Below are positions 17,899-27,037 of a stretch of DNA of 64,000 bases, in pieces (the stretch's first letter is position 1; every line of letters starts with the position of its first letter). This stretch comes from CAXBNB01 sp049115735 (lineage in GTDB: Bacteria > Bacteroidota > Bacteroidia > Cytophagales > Cyclobacteriaceae). The position numbers and the translations under genes were made by a program. The notes below the pieces were generated by a model. The model was not told where the DNA came from. It ran no database searches and saw nothing but the letters and a program-made list of their open reading frames with translations. The stretch covers positions 124,001 to 188,000 of the forward strand of contig JAGDZP010000006.1 in the NCBI GenBank assembly GCA_049115735.1. Reading direction: 5' to 3'.

Positions 17899-20800
17899 AT
17901 GCCAGGCAAAATGTATAAACTAAAAATAACTATTGTTTTATTCTGCTGTGCAATGTTACCCATAGTGGTCACAGCTGCTACCATTACCTTGACTAGCTCA
18001 GGTTTGTGGACAGATGCTTCTACTTGGCCTGGAGAAAACCAGCCAACAGCAAATGATGATGTTATCGTTCCTGAAGGTGTCACGCTCAAATTGGTCGGTA
18101 GTTGCAGTGCAAAATCAATCACCGTGCATGGAACACTAAACGCGGTGAACACACAAGCAGCGGATGCCTGGATTGATTTGGAGACTGAAAGCATAATGGT
18201 TGCTTCGGGTGGAAAATTAGAAATTGGTACAGAATCTCAGCCCTATCATGCAACTGAGCGATGTGTGATAACCTTAAGAGGAAATAAAATAGACAATGCT
18301 GTACCAGCCTACAAAGGTATTGTGGTGATGGATAGGGGCACCCTGGAACTTCATGGTAAGAAAAGGAAAAGCTGGACAAATATTGCTACAACAGCTGATG
18401 CTGGTGCCTCTCAAATTACATTGAAAGAAGCTGTTGAATGGGAGGTAGGTGACATCATTGCGTTGACTTCTACAGATCTGGCCATCAAGACAAACAACAA
18501 TCAAAAAGGAGCCTGGGAAAATGTTGATGAATCGGAAATCACCGGGATTAGTGAAGATAAAAAAACGCTCACCCTTAAGTCGCCGCTTAAGTACAAGCAT
18601 GTAGGTGGCTCAAAATCCTACACGCGGGATACGGATGGGAAAATCTGGGACGTGGACATTTTTGGAGAAGTCGGTTTGCTGTCTCATTACATAAAAATTC
18701 AGGGCGCAATGGACGGTACTAATGAGCAAGATGGTTATGGAGGTCATATCATGGTTATGAAAGGTTCTACCGCCCATGTAGAGCATGTAGAGCTTTACAA
18801 AATGGGGCAGAAAGCGGTTTTGGCTAGATATCCATTCCATTGGCATCTGAATGAAGACCAGGCAGCAGGTAGTTACTTGAAAAATAGTAGCATTCACAAA
18901 TCTTTTAATAGGGCTGTGACCATTCATGGTACAGACTATGTGACTGTGGATGGTGTTTTTGCCTATGATCATATTGGCCATGGCATCTTCCTGGAGGATG
19001 GTGGCGAACGCTTCAATTCTATAAAAAACAATGTAGTATTCGTCACCAGAAGGCCCAAACAAGGTGAACAGTTGACCCCTTCAGATAATTTTTCTGATGA
19101 TCCTCCTCTTGGTGATGCCCCTCAAAATAGAACTCCTGCCTCCTTTTGGATTACCAATCCCAATAACTATTTCGAAAACAACGTAGCAGCCGGAACAGAA
19201 GGCACAGGCTTTTGGTTTGCCTTTCCGCAAAGTCCTATGCAATTCTCCGGAGACCTAGCCTATTTTGATGGCTTAAATCCATCCACTCAACCATTGGGAA
19301 AATTTGAAGGTTTTGTCGCACATACCTGTATGAATGGCTGGGACGTATTTGACCAACTTAATCCTGATCACTCCATAAAAAGAAACTTTGGGTGGAATAT
19401 AGATACGCCACAACAGATCAAAGGCGGTTTGTTTTACGGAAACGATCAGGCCATATATTGTGGGCTGGGTGTAGGTGGACAAAACGAGCATACCGTTTTT
19501 TATGATTGCGCATTCAGCGATAATAAAACCATTACCATGCTGGCAGGGAACCTGACAATTGAGAATAGCCTTTTTAATGCAGACACAGAGCTGGGTGTTT
19601 TTGAAGGTGTACGTGAGTTCTTTAGATTTTACGACGGTCCTGGAAGGCACATCGATTGTCATTTCGAAGGATGGGATCGACCCAATGCGGAAATGATCAA
19701 ACAGGTTACTGGAGGAGGTGCTACCGAAAATTTCAATCCTTCCTTTAGAGGAACAACAAAAGGATTTTCTGAGCCTTTTCCATTCAGGTTTAAAGCTTTA
19801 CCTAATACAATTGAAACAAGAACTAGAAAGATAGGTCAGTTCTTTAAAGATTATGATGGTGGATTGACCGGCAAAGCCCAAACGACACTGATTAGGGATA
19901 TTCCCTTTTTGATAGATGGCCATGAATACAGACATCCTTCATGGAAAAATGCTGCACGGTCTGATTATTATTTTGCAGGACTATTTCTAGCCGGAATAAA
20001 TGCAAGCGGGGTGCAAATGTCTATTGTCCGATCTAAACCTGGCACTGAGGAGGTTTGTTTTTACGAGTCAGGCACTCCAGCATCCGGTACCTATAAGTTT
20101 CCAATGATTGTTAATGAGGATTTTATGTATATCTATTACTTTGATAAGGCTCCAGATAATAAAAGTATCCAGCTTGTATGGTACAGGGGAGAGCAGGGGG
20201 ATTTGGGCATGGCATGCTTCAAAGGCCTGGGAAAACTGGGTAATTTCAGAGTAGAAGGTCATCAATTCAACCTCCCCCTTCTGAATTCTCAGGCGGATGT
20301 GGAAAATGCTTCAGATAACGCCTACTTTATTGACTCGGGTAATGGGGACGTATATCTTAAATTAAGGAATGAAGGAGGGGCTAATAGGGTAAATATTTTC
20401 TTTAACTGGGACAGCAATGGATCTTTTCAGGGTGGGGCTTTACCCTGTACTACCAATGACCTTGATGGATTGTATGCACTCGATAGTGATGGTGATGCAA
20501 GACCAGACCTGGTAGAAAAAGAGACTTGTGGACTTGTCAACAGTGCATCAGACCTCCAGTTTAATTTCAATAAATCGGATGAAGAATTTCAGAAGGTAAA
20601 CTTCACTGCCAGTAATGTAAATAGCGATGTATATTGGTTGGTCAGAGCTGATTACACAAATGATCCATACATGATCAGAGATGGTCTGAAATTTAACGGG
20701 TCTGAAGTACCTCAGATAAAGGTCAGGACTAAGTCAGAAGCCGCAGGGGCATTTCAGTTCTTCTGGGCTACAGCTAATGAGAACACCTTTTCTAAATCCA

Positions 20801-21555
20801 AATCTGTAACGGTTCACCCCAGGGAAACAAATGTTTTTGAAGAACTCGTATTTGACCTAAGTGGTTTTAATACCTGGACGGGACAAACCATTACCAAAAT
20901 ACGATTGGACCTTCCTCCTGACAAAGACGCCAGGAGGCACACCTACATTGATTATATTCATGGGCCTGATGGCAATCAGACGTTTTGTGAGCCGCTGGAG
21001 ATAAGTCTTACAAACCCTACAAAGACTCAGTTTTATGAAGGTGATGATTTAGGGGTAGCTGTTTCTGTAGACAAGGGACATACTTCTAATATTCAACTCT
21101 ATCTCAATGATGTATTGATAAGAGAAGTAGTCGAAGAACCTTACCATTGGGGTACATTAAATGCGAACTCAAGTATTGATCCTGAGCTGCTGGATCTTCC
21201 CATAGGAACGTTTATTTTGAAGGCAGTAGCAACAGATTTTCATGACGAAACGACCATAGAAAAAACAAAGACGATTACCGTTGGACCAGCGATCCTGAAC
21301 ATAGAGAATCCGAGCGTAGATAAAGAGGTCGTTATCTACCCCAATCCAGCCGATGGGTTTGTCAACCTATCACTGGGAGAGTCATGGAAATCAGCCATGG
21401 TTGAAATCTATAACCCAGCAGGTTCAAAGTTGCTTCGCAAATGGGTGTCTGGTGGTGAAAACAGCCTGAATATCACTGCGCTTCGTTCTGGGCTTTATCT
21501 GGTGAAAATATCGTCCGAACAAATGATGGAGACTAAGAAGTTGCAAATCAAATAA
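17899..21555 (+). CDS. G8-domain, parallel beta-helix T9SS surface protein (CEMIP/TMEM2-like)
   Basis: A 1218-residue exported protein. Order of parts: signal peptide to about residue 26 (VVTAA); G8-domain-like beta region with GLWTDASTWPGENQPTANDD near 34-53; right-handed beta-helix with ARYPFHWHL near 309-317 and many short NN..N turns; a large middle region; a beta-sandwich near 1035-1130; and a T9SS type A sorting domain at the end (VVIYPNPADGFVNLSLG, then LRSGLYLVKISSE). The G8 plus HWHL layout is that of CEMIP/TMEM2 hyaluronan-depolymerising proteins, so a surface enzyme acting on a uronic-acid polysaccharide is a fair guess, not proven. The start may be the ATG at 17911. Part of it (18303-18708) is duplicated in the broken gene downstream. 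Confidence 0.8.
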   Translation: MPGKMYKLKITIVLFCCAMLPIVVTAATITLTSSGLWTDASTWPGENQPTANDDVIVPEGVTLKLVGSCSAKSITVHGTLNAVNTQAADAWIDLETESIMVASGGKLEIGTESQPYHATERCVITLRGNKIDNAVPAYKGIVVMDRGTLELHGKKRKSWTNIATTADAGASQITLKEAVEWEVGDIIALTSTDLAIKTNNNQKGAWENVDESEITGISEDKKTLTLKSPLKYKHVGGSKSYTRDTDGKIWDVDIFGEVGLLSHYIKIQGAMDGTNEQDGYGGHIMVMKGSTAHVEHVELYKMGQKAVLARYPFHWHLNEDQAAGSYLKNSSIHKSFNRAVTIHGTDYVTVDGVFAYDHIGHGIFLEDGGERFNSIKNNVVFVTRRPKQGEQLTPSDNFSDDPPLGDAPQNRTPASFWITNPNNYFENNVAAGTEGTGFWFAFPQSPMQFSGDLAYFDGLNPSTQPLGKFEGFVAHTCMNGWDVFDQLNPDHSIKRNFGWNIDTPQQIKGGLFYGNDQAIYCGLGVGGQNEHTVFYDCAFSDNKTITMLAGNLTIENSLFNADTELGVFEGVREFFRFYDGPGRHIDCHFEGWDRPNAEMIKQVTGGGATENFNPSFRGTTKGFSEPFPFRFKALPNTIETRTRKIGQFFKDYDGGLTGKAQTTLIRDIPFLIDGHEYRHPSWKNAARSDYYFAGLFLAGINASGVQMSIVRSKPGTEEVCFYESGTPASGTYKFPMIVNEDFMYIYYFDKAPDNKSIQLVWYRGEQGDLGMACFKGLGKLGNFRVEGHQFNLPLLNSQADVENASDNAYFIDSGNGDVYLKLRNEGGANRVNIFFNWDSNGSFQGGALPCTTNDLDGLYALDSDGDARPDLVEKETCGLVNSASDLQFNFNKSDEEFQKVNFTASNVNSDVYWLVRADYTNDPYMIRDGLKFNGSEVPQIKVRTKSEAAGAFQFFWATANENTFSKSKSVTVHPRETNVFEELVFDLSGFNTWTGQTITKIRLDLPPDKDARRHTYIDYIHGPDGNQTFCEPLEISLTNPTKTQFYEGDDLGVAVSVDKGHTSNIQLYLNDVLIREVVEEPYHWGTLNANSSIDPELLDLPIGTFILKAVATDFHDETTIEKTKTITVGPAILNIENPSVDKEVVIYPNPADGFVNLSLGESWKSAMVEIYNPAGSKLLRKWVSGGENSLNITALRSGLYLVKISSEQMMETKKLQIK
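18303..18708 (+). repeat. Duplicated internal segment, parent copy
   Basis: This stretch of the G8 gene (about residues 135-270) recurs at 21788-22193 with a constant offset of 3485 bp and no gaps. By hand count there are about 15 differences in the first 140 bp but only about 7 in the remaining 265 bp. Confidence 0.95.
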
Positions 21556-21557
21556 TA
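21494..21557 (+). repeat. 64-bp direct repeat, left copy (3' end of the G8/T9SS gene)
   Basis: From TTTATCTGGTG to CAAATAATA, covering the last 20 codons and stop of the G8 gene. It recurs at 26774-26837 in the same orientation with one mismatch (A here, T at 26801). Together they bracket about 5.2 kb. Confidence 0.95.
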
Positions 21558-21572
21558 TGAAATCAGACTAAA

Positions 21573-22298
21573 ATGCTCAAATCAAAAATAGCCTTCTTTT
21601 TCTTCTTCAGTTTCCTTGTTCAGGTTTCAATAGCCCAGCCAAAATACCGGTTGATTGTATTAGCTGACATGGGCAATGAACCCGATGAAATGCAGCAGAT
21701 AACCCATTTGCTGATGTACAATAATGAAATTGACATAGAGGGTTTGATTGCAGTTTCTGGCATCTGGCTCAGACCGGACTTTGATGGACCAGCCTACAAA
21801 GGTATTATTGTGATGGACGGGGGTACTCTCGAACTTCATGGGAAGAAAAGAAAAAGTTGGACCAATATTGCTGCAACAGCTGATGCTGGTTCTTCTCAAA
21901 TTACTTTGAAAGAAGCTGTTGAATGGGAGGTAGGTGACATCATTGCGTTGACTTCTACAGATCTGGCCATGAAGGCAAACAACAATCAAAAAGGAACCTT
22001 GGAAAATGTTGATGAATCGGAAATCACCGGGATTAGTGAAGATAAAAAAATGCTCACCCTTAAGTCGCCGCTTAAGTACAAGCATGTAGGTGGCTCAAAA
22101 TCCTACACGCGGGATACGGATGGGAAAATCTGGGACGTGGACATTTTTGGAGAAGTTGGTTTGCTGTCTCATTACATAAAAATTCAGGGTGCAAAAGCCG
22201 GTACCCAATCCTGCATATGATCAAAACAAAAGATAGGAGTGGGGAAAAAATCCCTCTGGAAAGTAAAAGATGCCTATCCTACTTGGTTTAAGGAATAA
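21573..22298 (+). pseudogene. Chimeric broken gene: DUF1593 N-terminus joined to G8-protein segment
   Basis: The ORF 21573-22220 (215 codons) has two unrelated parts. Residues 1 to about 71 are a signal peptide plus the start of a DUF1593/nucleoside-hydrolase-like protein (RLIVLADMGNEPDEMQQITH, then DIEGLIAVSGIWLRPD). From about 21788 it becomes an in-frame copy of residues 135-270 of the upstream G8 protein. A TGA at 22218 ends the ORF; the same frame continues another 25 codons (ending DAYPTWFKE) to a TAA at 22296. A DUF1593 protein is normally several hundred residues, so neither partner is complete. It lies just inside the segment bounded by the 64-bp repeats. A short expressed product cannot be excluded but no function is likely. 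Confidence 0.85.
21788..22193 (+). repeat. Duplicated internal segment of the G8 gene, second copy
   Basis: Ungapped copy of 18303-18708. Most differences fall in the first third and many are at third codon positions; the last two thirds are almost identical, as expected if part was homogenised later. Confidence 0.95.
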
Positions 22299-22328
22299 TA
22301 AAAATTGAAAATTGAATAAATACCAATT

Positions 22329-23534
22329 ATGAACAATCGATTAATTAAAATAGGTATAGGGATTCTGTGTTTCGGACTCTTTTTAACAAGTGGCAATATA
22401 AATGCTCAGAAAAAAGAATATGACATAGCAGCAATAGTATGGCCATCGTATCATCCAGATGATAGAGCTAAAATTTTCTGGCCCGATGGGATTGGTGAAT
22501 GGCAGACAGTTATTAGCAACAAACCCAAGTTTGAAGGGCATGAACAACCTCGTTATCCTTTGTGGGGATATGTTAATCAAGGAGATCGTTACGTGGCAGA
22601 AATGGAAATAGAGGCGGCAACAGACCATGGGGTTAATGTATTTATTTTCGACTGGTACTGGTACGATAGCATGCCTTTCCTTGAAGGTCATTTGAACGAA
22701 GGTTTTTTGAAAGCGAAGAACAAAGACAAAATGAAGTTTTACCTAATGTGGGCCAATCATGATGTAAGACGAATTTGGGATAAACGCGGAGCGGATGATG
22801 CATTCACAAGGAAGGATAAATCAATAATCTGGCAGGCCGAGGTTGATCGTACGGAGTTTGAGAAGATTTGCCACCGATTTATTGAAAAGTACTTTTCACA
22901 GCCAAATTATTATACTATCGATGAAAAACCAGTATTCATGATCTATTCCATGAATGATTTGATTAATGGTTTAGGCGGAGTGAATGAGACCATTGACGCC
23001 CTAAACTGGTTCAGGGAAGAGACAAAAAAGGCAGGTTATAAAGGCCTTGAATTGCAATACTCTTTACGATCGGATGGTCAGCGGGATATTGTGGTAGAAA
23101 AAGACACCATTGGTGTAGAAAAACAATTGGTTGCCGACCTTGGATTTAATTCGCTTACCCATTATGTATATGCGCACATGACTGGTATTGACAGAGACTA
23201 TACTGAAGTGTTAGCTGATACCGAAAGAATCTGGAATTGGGTGTCTGATAATTACGAGGCAAAATATTATCCGCAGGTATCGGTAGGTTGGGATGCAAGT
23301 CCCAGGGCATATAATTTCGTCGGGGGTATTACAAAGAACAGCAACCCTGAAAACTTTGAAACAGCTTTGCGAAAAGCCAAGGACTTTGTGGATAAACGTC
23401 CTGACCAAGTACCATTAATAACCATTAACAGTTGGAATGAATGGACTGAGGCCAGTTATTTAATGCCTTGCACCATGCATGGTTATGGCTACCTGGAAGC
23501 TATAAAAAGGGTTTTTGTTGAGAGTGAAAATTAA
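22329..23534 (+). CDS. GH99-like (WbsX-type) glycoside hydrolase
   Basis: A 401-residue secreted protein with a signal peptide ending near NINAQ (residue 26). Family landmarks: YHPDD and GIGEWQTV near the N-terminus, VFIFDWYWYD with Asp108, LMWANHD, and SWNEWTEASYL near the end with Glu371. These match the GH99-like domain found in many Bacteroidota loci; classical GH99 enzymes cleave alpha-mannosides, but the substrate range of this branch is open. It is paralogous to 34270-35517. It lies inside the repeat-bounded segment, followed 254 bp later by the second GH106, and no CAGGAT element precedes it. Confidence 0.88.
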   Translation: MNNRLIKIGIGILCFGLFLTSGNINAQKKEYDIAAIVWPSYHPDDRAKIFWPDGIGEWQTVISNKPKFEGHEQPRYPLWGYVNQGDRYVAEMEIEAATDHGVNVFIFDWYWYDSMPFLEGHLNEGFLKAKNKDKMKFYLMWANHDVRRIWDKRGADDAFTRKDKSIIWQAEVDRTEFEKICHRFIEKYFSQPNYYTIDEKPVFMIYSMNDLINGLGGVNETIDALNWFREETKKAGYKGLELQYSLRSDGQRDIVVEKDTIGVEKQLVADLGFNSLTHYVYAHMTGIDRDYTEVLADTERIWNWVSDNYEAKYYPQVSVGWDASPRAYNFVGGITKNSNPENFETALRKAKDFVDKRPDQVPLITINSWNEWTEASYLMPCTMHGYGYLEAIKRVFVESEN

Positions 23535-23788
23535 GAATACTATTAATTTATTCTTTAAGGTATACTTAATGGGGTGTATACAATCATAGAAAACATTATT
23601 GGAAGCAAAACATAATTTGGAACCTCTAAAAGGGATCAAAACAGGAAGTAAAATAATAATAACTATGATGAGTAGAAAGAAGAGCGTGATGTTCCTTTTG
23701 TGAATTTGGTAAAAGCCTGGAAAGGAAGGTGGAAATATTGCCGAAATGGTAAGTTAAAAGATCTATAAGAATTTAATGAATAAAAAAA

Positions 23789-26683
23789 ATGAAGAAAATT
23801 AAAACAACAATATTCACGCTATTTACATTTTTTTGTTTGATTAGCTGTATTGATTCCATTCAAGTTGATTCTATTGAAAAAGAGTTCAAAAATCCGCCAA
23901 ACTCGGCAAAGCCACACACTTGGTGGCACTGGGTGAATGGAAATATTTCAAGGCAAGGTATTACCAAAGACCTTGAAGCACTGAAAGAGGTCGGCATTGG
24001 AGGCATCCAAATGTTCAACATCGATTGGGCAACTCCCTTTGGTGGTGTTGAGTATAACTCCCCAAAATCCCATAATATGTTTAAGCACACTTTTGCCGAA
24101 GCGGAGCGTTTGGGGCTGGAAGTTGTTGTGAATAGTTCCTCGGGTTGGTCAAGTACCGGAGGCCCCTGGATTACACCGGAACATTCGATGAAAATGATGG
24201 TGTGGAGCGAAACACAAATTAGGGGTGATGAAAAATCGATTCAATTGCCACTTCCCGAATTGAATGAAAAACAAAAGCCCTATAAATTCTATCGAGATGT
24301 AGCCGTAGTGGCTTTCCCCACTCCAGAAGATAAAGTATACAGATTAGACCAGTGGGAGGCAAAATCATTGAACGAACTGAGGGCACGTCCTGATAAAATC
24401 TTCCCGTCGTTTGATGATGCTCCTCAGAACAGTGTGATTGATGTGGATAAAATACAGGTCATTACTCAAAAAATGGATAAGACCGGAACACTCAATTGGA
24501 ATGTTCCAAAGGGTAATTGGACAGTGCTTAGAATGGGTTACACTACAACAGCCGTCACCAATAAGCCATTAACAAAAAAAGGTGGATTGGGTCTTGAAAT
24601 TGATAAACTTAGCAGAAAGGCTGCTGATATTCATTGGAATGAACTGCTTAACAAAATCATTGCCGATGCTGAGGGAAAAAAGTCGTTTACCACCATTTTA
24701 ATTGACAGCTACGAAGTGGGGCATCAAAACTGGACGGATGATTTTCCAAAGCAATTTAATAATTTACGCCACTACGATATTATTCCCAACCTTGTGTGCA
24801 TGACAGGCAGAATTGTAGAAAGCACCGAATATACCGAAAGAGTGCTGTGGGATATGCGGACGACAGTGGCTGATTTAATGCACAAGAATTACTTTCAGTA
24901 TTTCAAAGAAAAATGCCACGAACAAGGATTTAAATTAGCCACTGAACCCTACGGAACAGGCTCTTTCGATGCTCCAACGGTAGCTAAGATATCCGATTTG
25001 GCATTGACTGAGTTTTGGATGAGAGAGACCCCTGGGAGTAGAAGAAATCTGTGGGATTGGACCAGTCAAATAGTGCCGTCTGCTGTGCGCTTAAAAGGAG
25101 AAAAAATTGTTGGTGCGGAATCTTTTACCCGTATGCAAGGCGATTGGACAGCTCATCCCTACAGCATGAAGATACGTGGAGACAGAGCCTTTGCTGCGGG
25201 TGTAAATCGGTACTATTTTCACACTTCTGCACACCAACCATGGAATGATAATGTAAAACCCGGGTTTACCATGGGTCAGTTTGGGACGCAGTTTCATCGA
25301 AACAACACCTGGTTCAACAAGTCTAAAGAGTGGCTCAAATACATTGCAAGTTGCCAGTATATTATGCAAAAAGGAAGATACGTTTCGGACTTGCTTGTAC
25401 TTTATGGTGAAGAGCAGGGGGCTATCAGTTTTATTGGTAACGAAGAACAGCCGCTTGAGGGTTATTTATCAGGATTGAGATTTGACTTGAGTAATATTGA
25501 AACACTCAATACGCTCTCGTTAGATGAAAAAGGAAATATTCGCGTTACTCACGACGGTAAGTTATTAGAGAACAAATACAAATTGCTCTTAATTGAACGT
25601 GCGGATTTAATGACCGTTGAAACTGCGGAAAAGATGGCAAACCTGGTAGAGAAAGGCGCGACAATATTTGCACCTAAACCATTGCGAACACCAGGGCTTT
25701 CTGATTTTGAAGGAAATGATAAAAAGTTACAACAGTTGGTGGCGAAATATTGGGATTCGGGTAAAATAAAAGCTCCGGAACAATTCAATTCGGCACTCTC
25801 AACTATACAAAACGATTGCGAAATACCGGAGCAAACAGAGTATAGTCATCACATAATTGATGGAGATGATTACTACTTTGTTTCTAATCAATCGTATGAA
25901 GAAAGGGAACTGAATTGCAAGTTTCGTGTGGCAGGTAAGCTGCCGGAGATTTGGAATCCCGAAACAGGAGAAATTGCTCCTGCCGAAAATTGGAAAATTA
26001 CTGCCGATGGTAGAACAGAGGTGACCTTGAATATGTCTGAAGCAGAATCCGTTTTTGTGGTATTCCGCAAAAACACAAATAAAAAAGGCAATTCAACACC
26101 AAGGCCTGTATACAAAGAAATTGCTCAGCTTGATAAGGCCTGGAATGTGTCTTTTGATAAGCATTATGTGCCAAAAGGACAAATCATACTCGATAAACTA
26201 ATTCCACTGAATGAGCACAACGATTTTGATGTCCGTCATTTTTCAGGAACGGCCACCTATCTTACCAAATTTGAACTTGAAAAGGAGAATGAAGCCATAT
26301 TTCTCGACCTAGGCGATGTTCAGGTGATTGCCGAAATCAAATTAAACGGAAAAGCATTGAAGACCTTGTGGAAACCACCATTCAGGTTAGATATCTCTGA
26401 TGTTGTAAAATCCGGTGAAAATGAATTGGAGGTGAAAGTGACCAATTTATGGGTTAACAGATTAATTGGTGATGAGCATTTTCCAGCTTGGGAAGGAAGA
26501 GCAAATGGTGATGAAGAGAAACGTGGAAGAAATTACAATTCATTCCCTGAATGGCTGAGCAATGGAGAATCCATTCCTGATGATGATAAAAAAGCTTTTT
26601 CGGCATGGTGCCATTGGACCAAAGATGACAAATTGTTGAATTCAGGACTGATTGGTCCGGTAAGAATCCTTCATGTTAAATAA
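23789..26683 (+). CDS. GH106 alpha-L-rhamnosidase, lipoprotein (second copy)
   Basis: A 964-residue GH106 enzyme with a lipobox LISC (Cys20). Signatures: FKNPPNSAKPHTWWHWVNGN, GITKDLEALKEVGIGG, SSGWSSTGGPW, GAESFTR, FHRNNTWFN, and a C-terminal galactose-binding-like domain (FLDLGDVQVIAEIKLNGK, VTNLWVNRLIG). It is about 135 residues shorter than the GH106 at 2400-5699 and clearly diverged from it, so the two probably cleave different rhamnosyl linkages. It is the last gene of the segment bounded by the 64-bp repeats; the right repeat starts 90 bp after its stop. Confidence 0.93.
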   Translation: MKKIKTTIFTLFTFFCLISCIDSIQVDSIEKEFKNPPNSAKPHTWWHWVNGNISRQGITKDLEALKEVGIGGIQMFNIDWATPFGGVEYNSPKSHNMFKHTFAEAERLGLEVVVNSSSGWSSTGGPWITPEHSMKMMVWSETQIRGDEKSIQLPLPELNEKQKPYKFYRDVAVVAFPTPEDKVYRLDQWEAKSLNELRARPDKIFPSFDDAPQNSVIDVDKIQVITQKMDKTGTLNWNVPKGNWTVLRMGYTTTAVTNKPLTKKGGLGLEIDKLSRKAADIHWNELLNKIIADAEGKKSFTTILIDSYEVGHQNWTDDFPKQFNNLRHYDIIPNLVCMTGRIVESTEYTERVLWDMRTTVADLMHKNYFQYFKEKCHEQGFKLATEPYGTGSFDAPTVAKISDLALTEFWMRETPGSRRNLWDWTSQIVPSAVRLKGEKIVGAESFTRMQGDWTAHPYSMKIRGDRAFAAGVNRYYFHTSAHQPWNDNVKPGFTMGQFGTQFHRNNTWFNKSKEWLKYIASCQYIMQKGRYVSDLLVLYGEEQGAISFIGNEEQPLEGYLSGLRFDLSNIETLNTLSLDEKGNIRVTHDGKLLENKYKLLLIERADLMTVETAEKMANLVEKGATIFAPKPLRTPGLSDFEGNDKKLQQLVAKYWDSGKIKAPEQFNSALSTIQNDCEIPEQTEYSHHIIDGDDYYFVSNQSYEERELNCKFRVAGKLPEIWNPETGEIAPAENWKITADGRTEVTLNMSEAESVFVVFRKNTNKKGNSTPRPVYKEIAQLDKAWNVSFDKHYVPKGQIILDKLIPLNEHNDFDVRHFSGTATYLTKFELEKENEAIFLDLGDVQVIAEIKLNGKALKTLWKPPFRLDISDVVKSGENELEVKVTNLWVNRLIGDEHFPAWEGRANGDEEKRGRNYNSFPEWLSNGESIPDDDKKAFSAWCHWTKDDKLLNSGLIGPVRILHVK

Positions 26684-26773
26684 TAAATTATTCAAAAAAA
26701 ACCAAGCAAGATGATTGACATAAATAGGAATAGAAAAAGACAATGATAAACGTGAAAAGACAACACGTCATAT

Positions 26774-26837
26774 TTTATCTGGTGAAAATATCGTCCGAAC
26801 TAATGATGGAGACTAAGAAGTTGCAAATCAAATAATA
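26774..26837 (+). repeat. 64-bp direct repeat, right copy (orphan T9SS gene end)
   Basis: Copy of 21494-21557 with one base changed. It encodes the end of a T9SS sorting domain (FYLVKISSE to KKLQIK, stop) with no gene in front of it, so it is a remnant of a second G8-type gene or the right scar of an insertion. Confidence 0.93.
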
Positions 26838-26977
26838 GAAGACTCCCGGCAACAGCAATTGTCAGGAAATAAGCAAAAGTGCTGAATTAGTATATTCTTA
26901 TTTAGTAGCTAAAAAATTATAAAAAGCGCAAAAGATCGAAATCAATTAATTTAAAATTGAAATTTTTATCAAAGAAA

Positions 26978-26992
26978 CAGACAGTGCAGGAT
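26978..26992 (+). promoter_or_regulatory. Shared CAG-N6-CAGGAT element before the sigma-factor gene
   Basis: CAGACAGTGCAGGAT, 45 bp upstream of the sigma-factor start, the closest spacing of all copies. It suggests the regulatory operon itself is under the same control as the enzyme genes. Confidence 0.42.
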
Positions 26993-27037
26993 AGTCCCTA
27001 AGACGATACTAATTACTTTTAAATATATTTCACTATT

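Larger units (their letters stand above)
26687..27037. other. 351-bp intergenic gap
   Basis: Contains the right 64-bp repeat (26774-26837), which is the detached last 20 codons of a G8/T9SS gene, then A+T-rich DNA, then the CAG-N6-CAGGAT element at 26978-26992, 45 bp before the sigma-factor start. A 30-codon ORF from 26743 reads in frame through the repeat; I take it as a remnant, not a gene. Confidence 0.7.

Noticed and set aside
23535..23788. Possible small gene in the gap before the second GH106
   Set aside because: No ORF of useful length; A+T-rich DNA without recognisable motif.
21558..26773. Integrative element with att sites
   Set aside because: The repeats at a gene's 3' end look like att sites, but no integrase, transfer gene or replication gene is present, and the second G8-derived piece points to duplication instead.
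26743..26835. 30-codon ORF running through the right 64-bp repeat
   Set aside because: Most of it is the detached T9SS tail of the G8 gene; no independent support as a gene.
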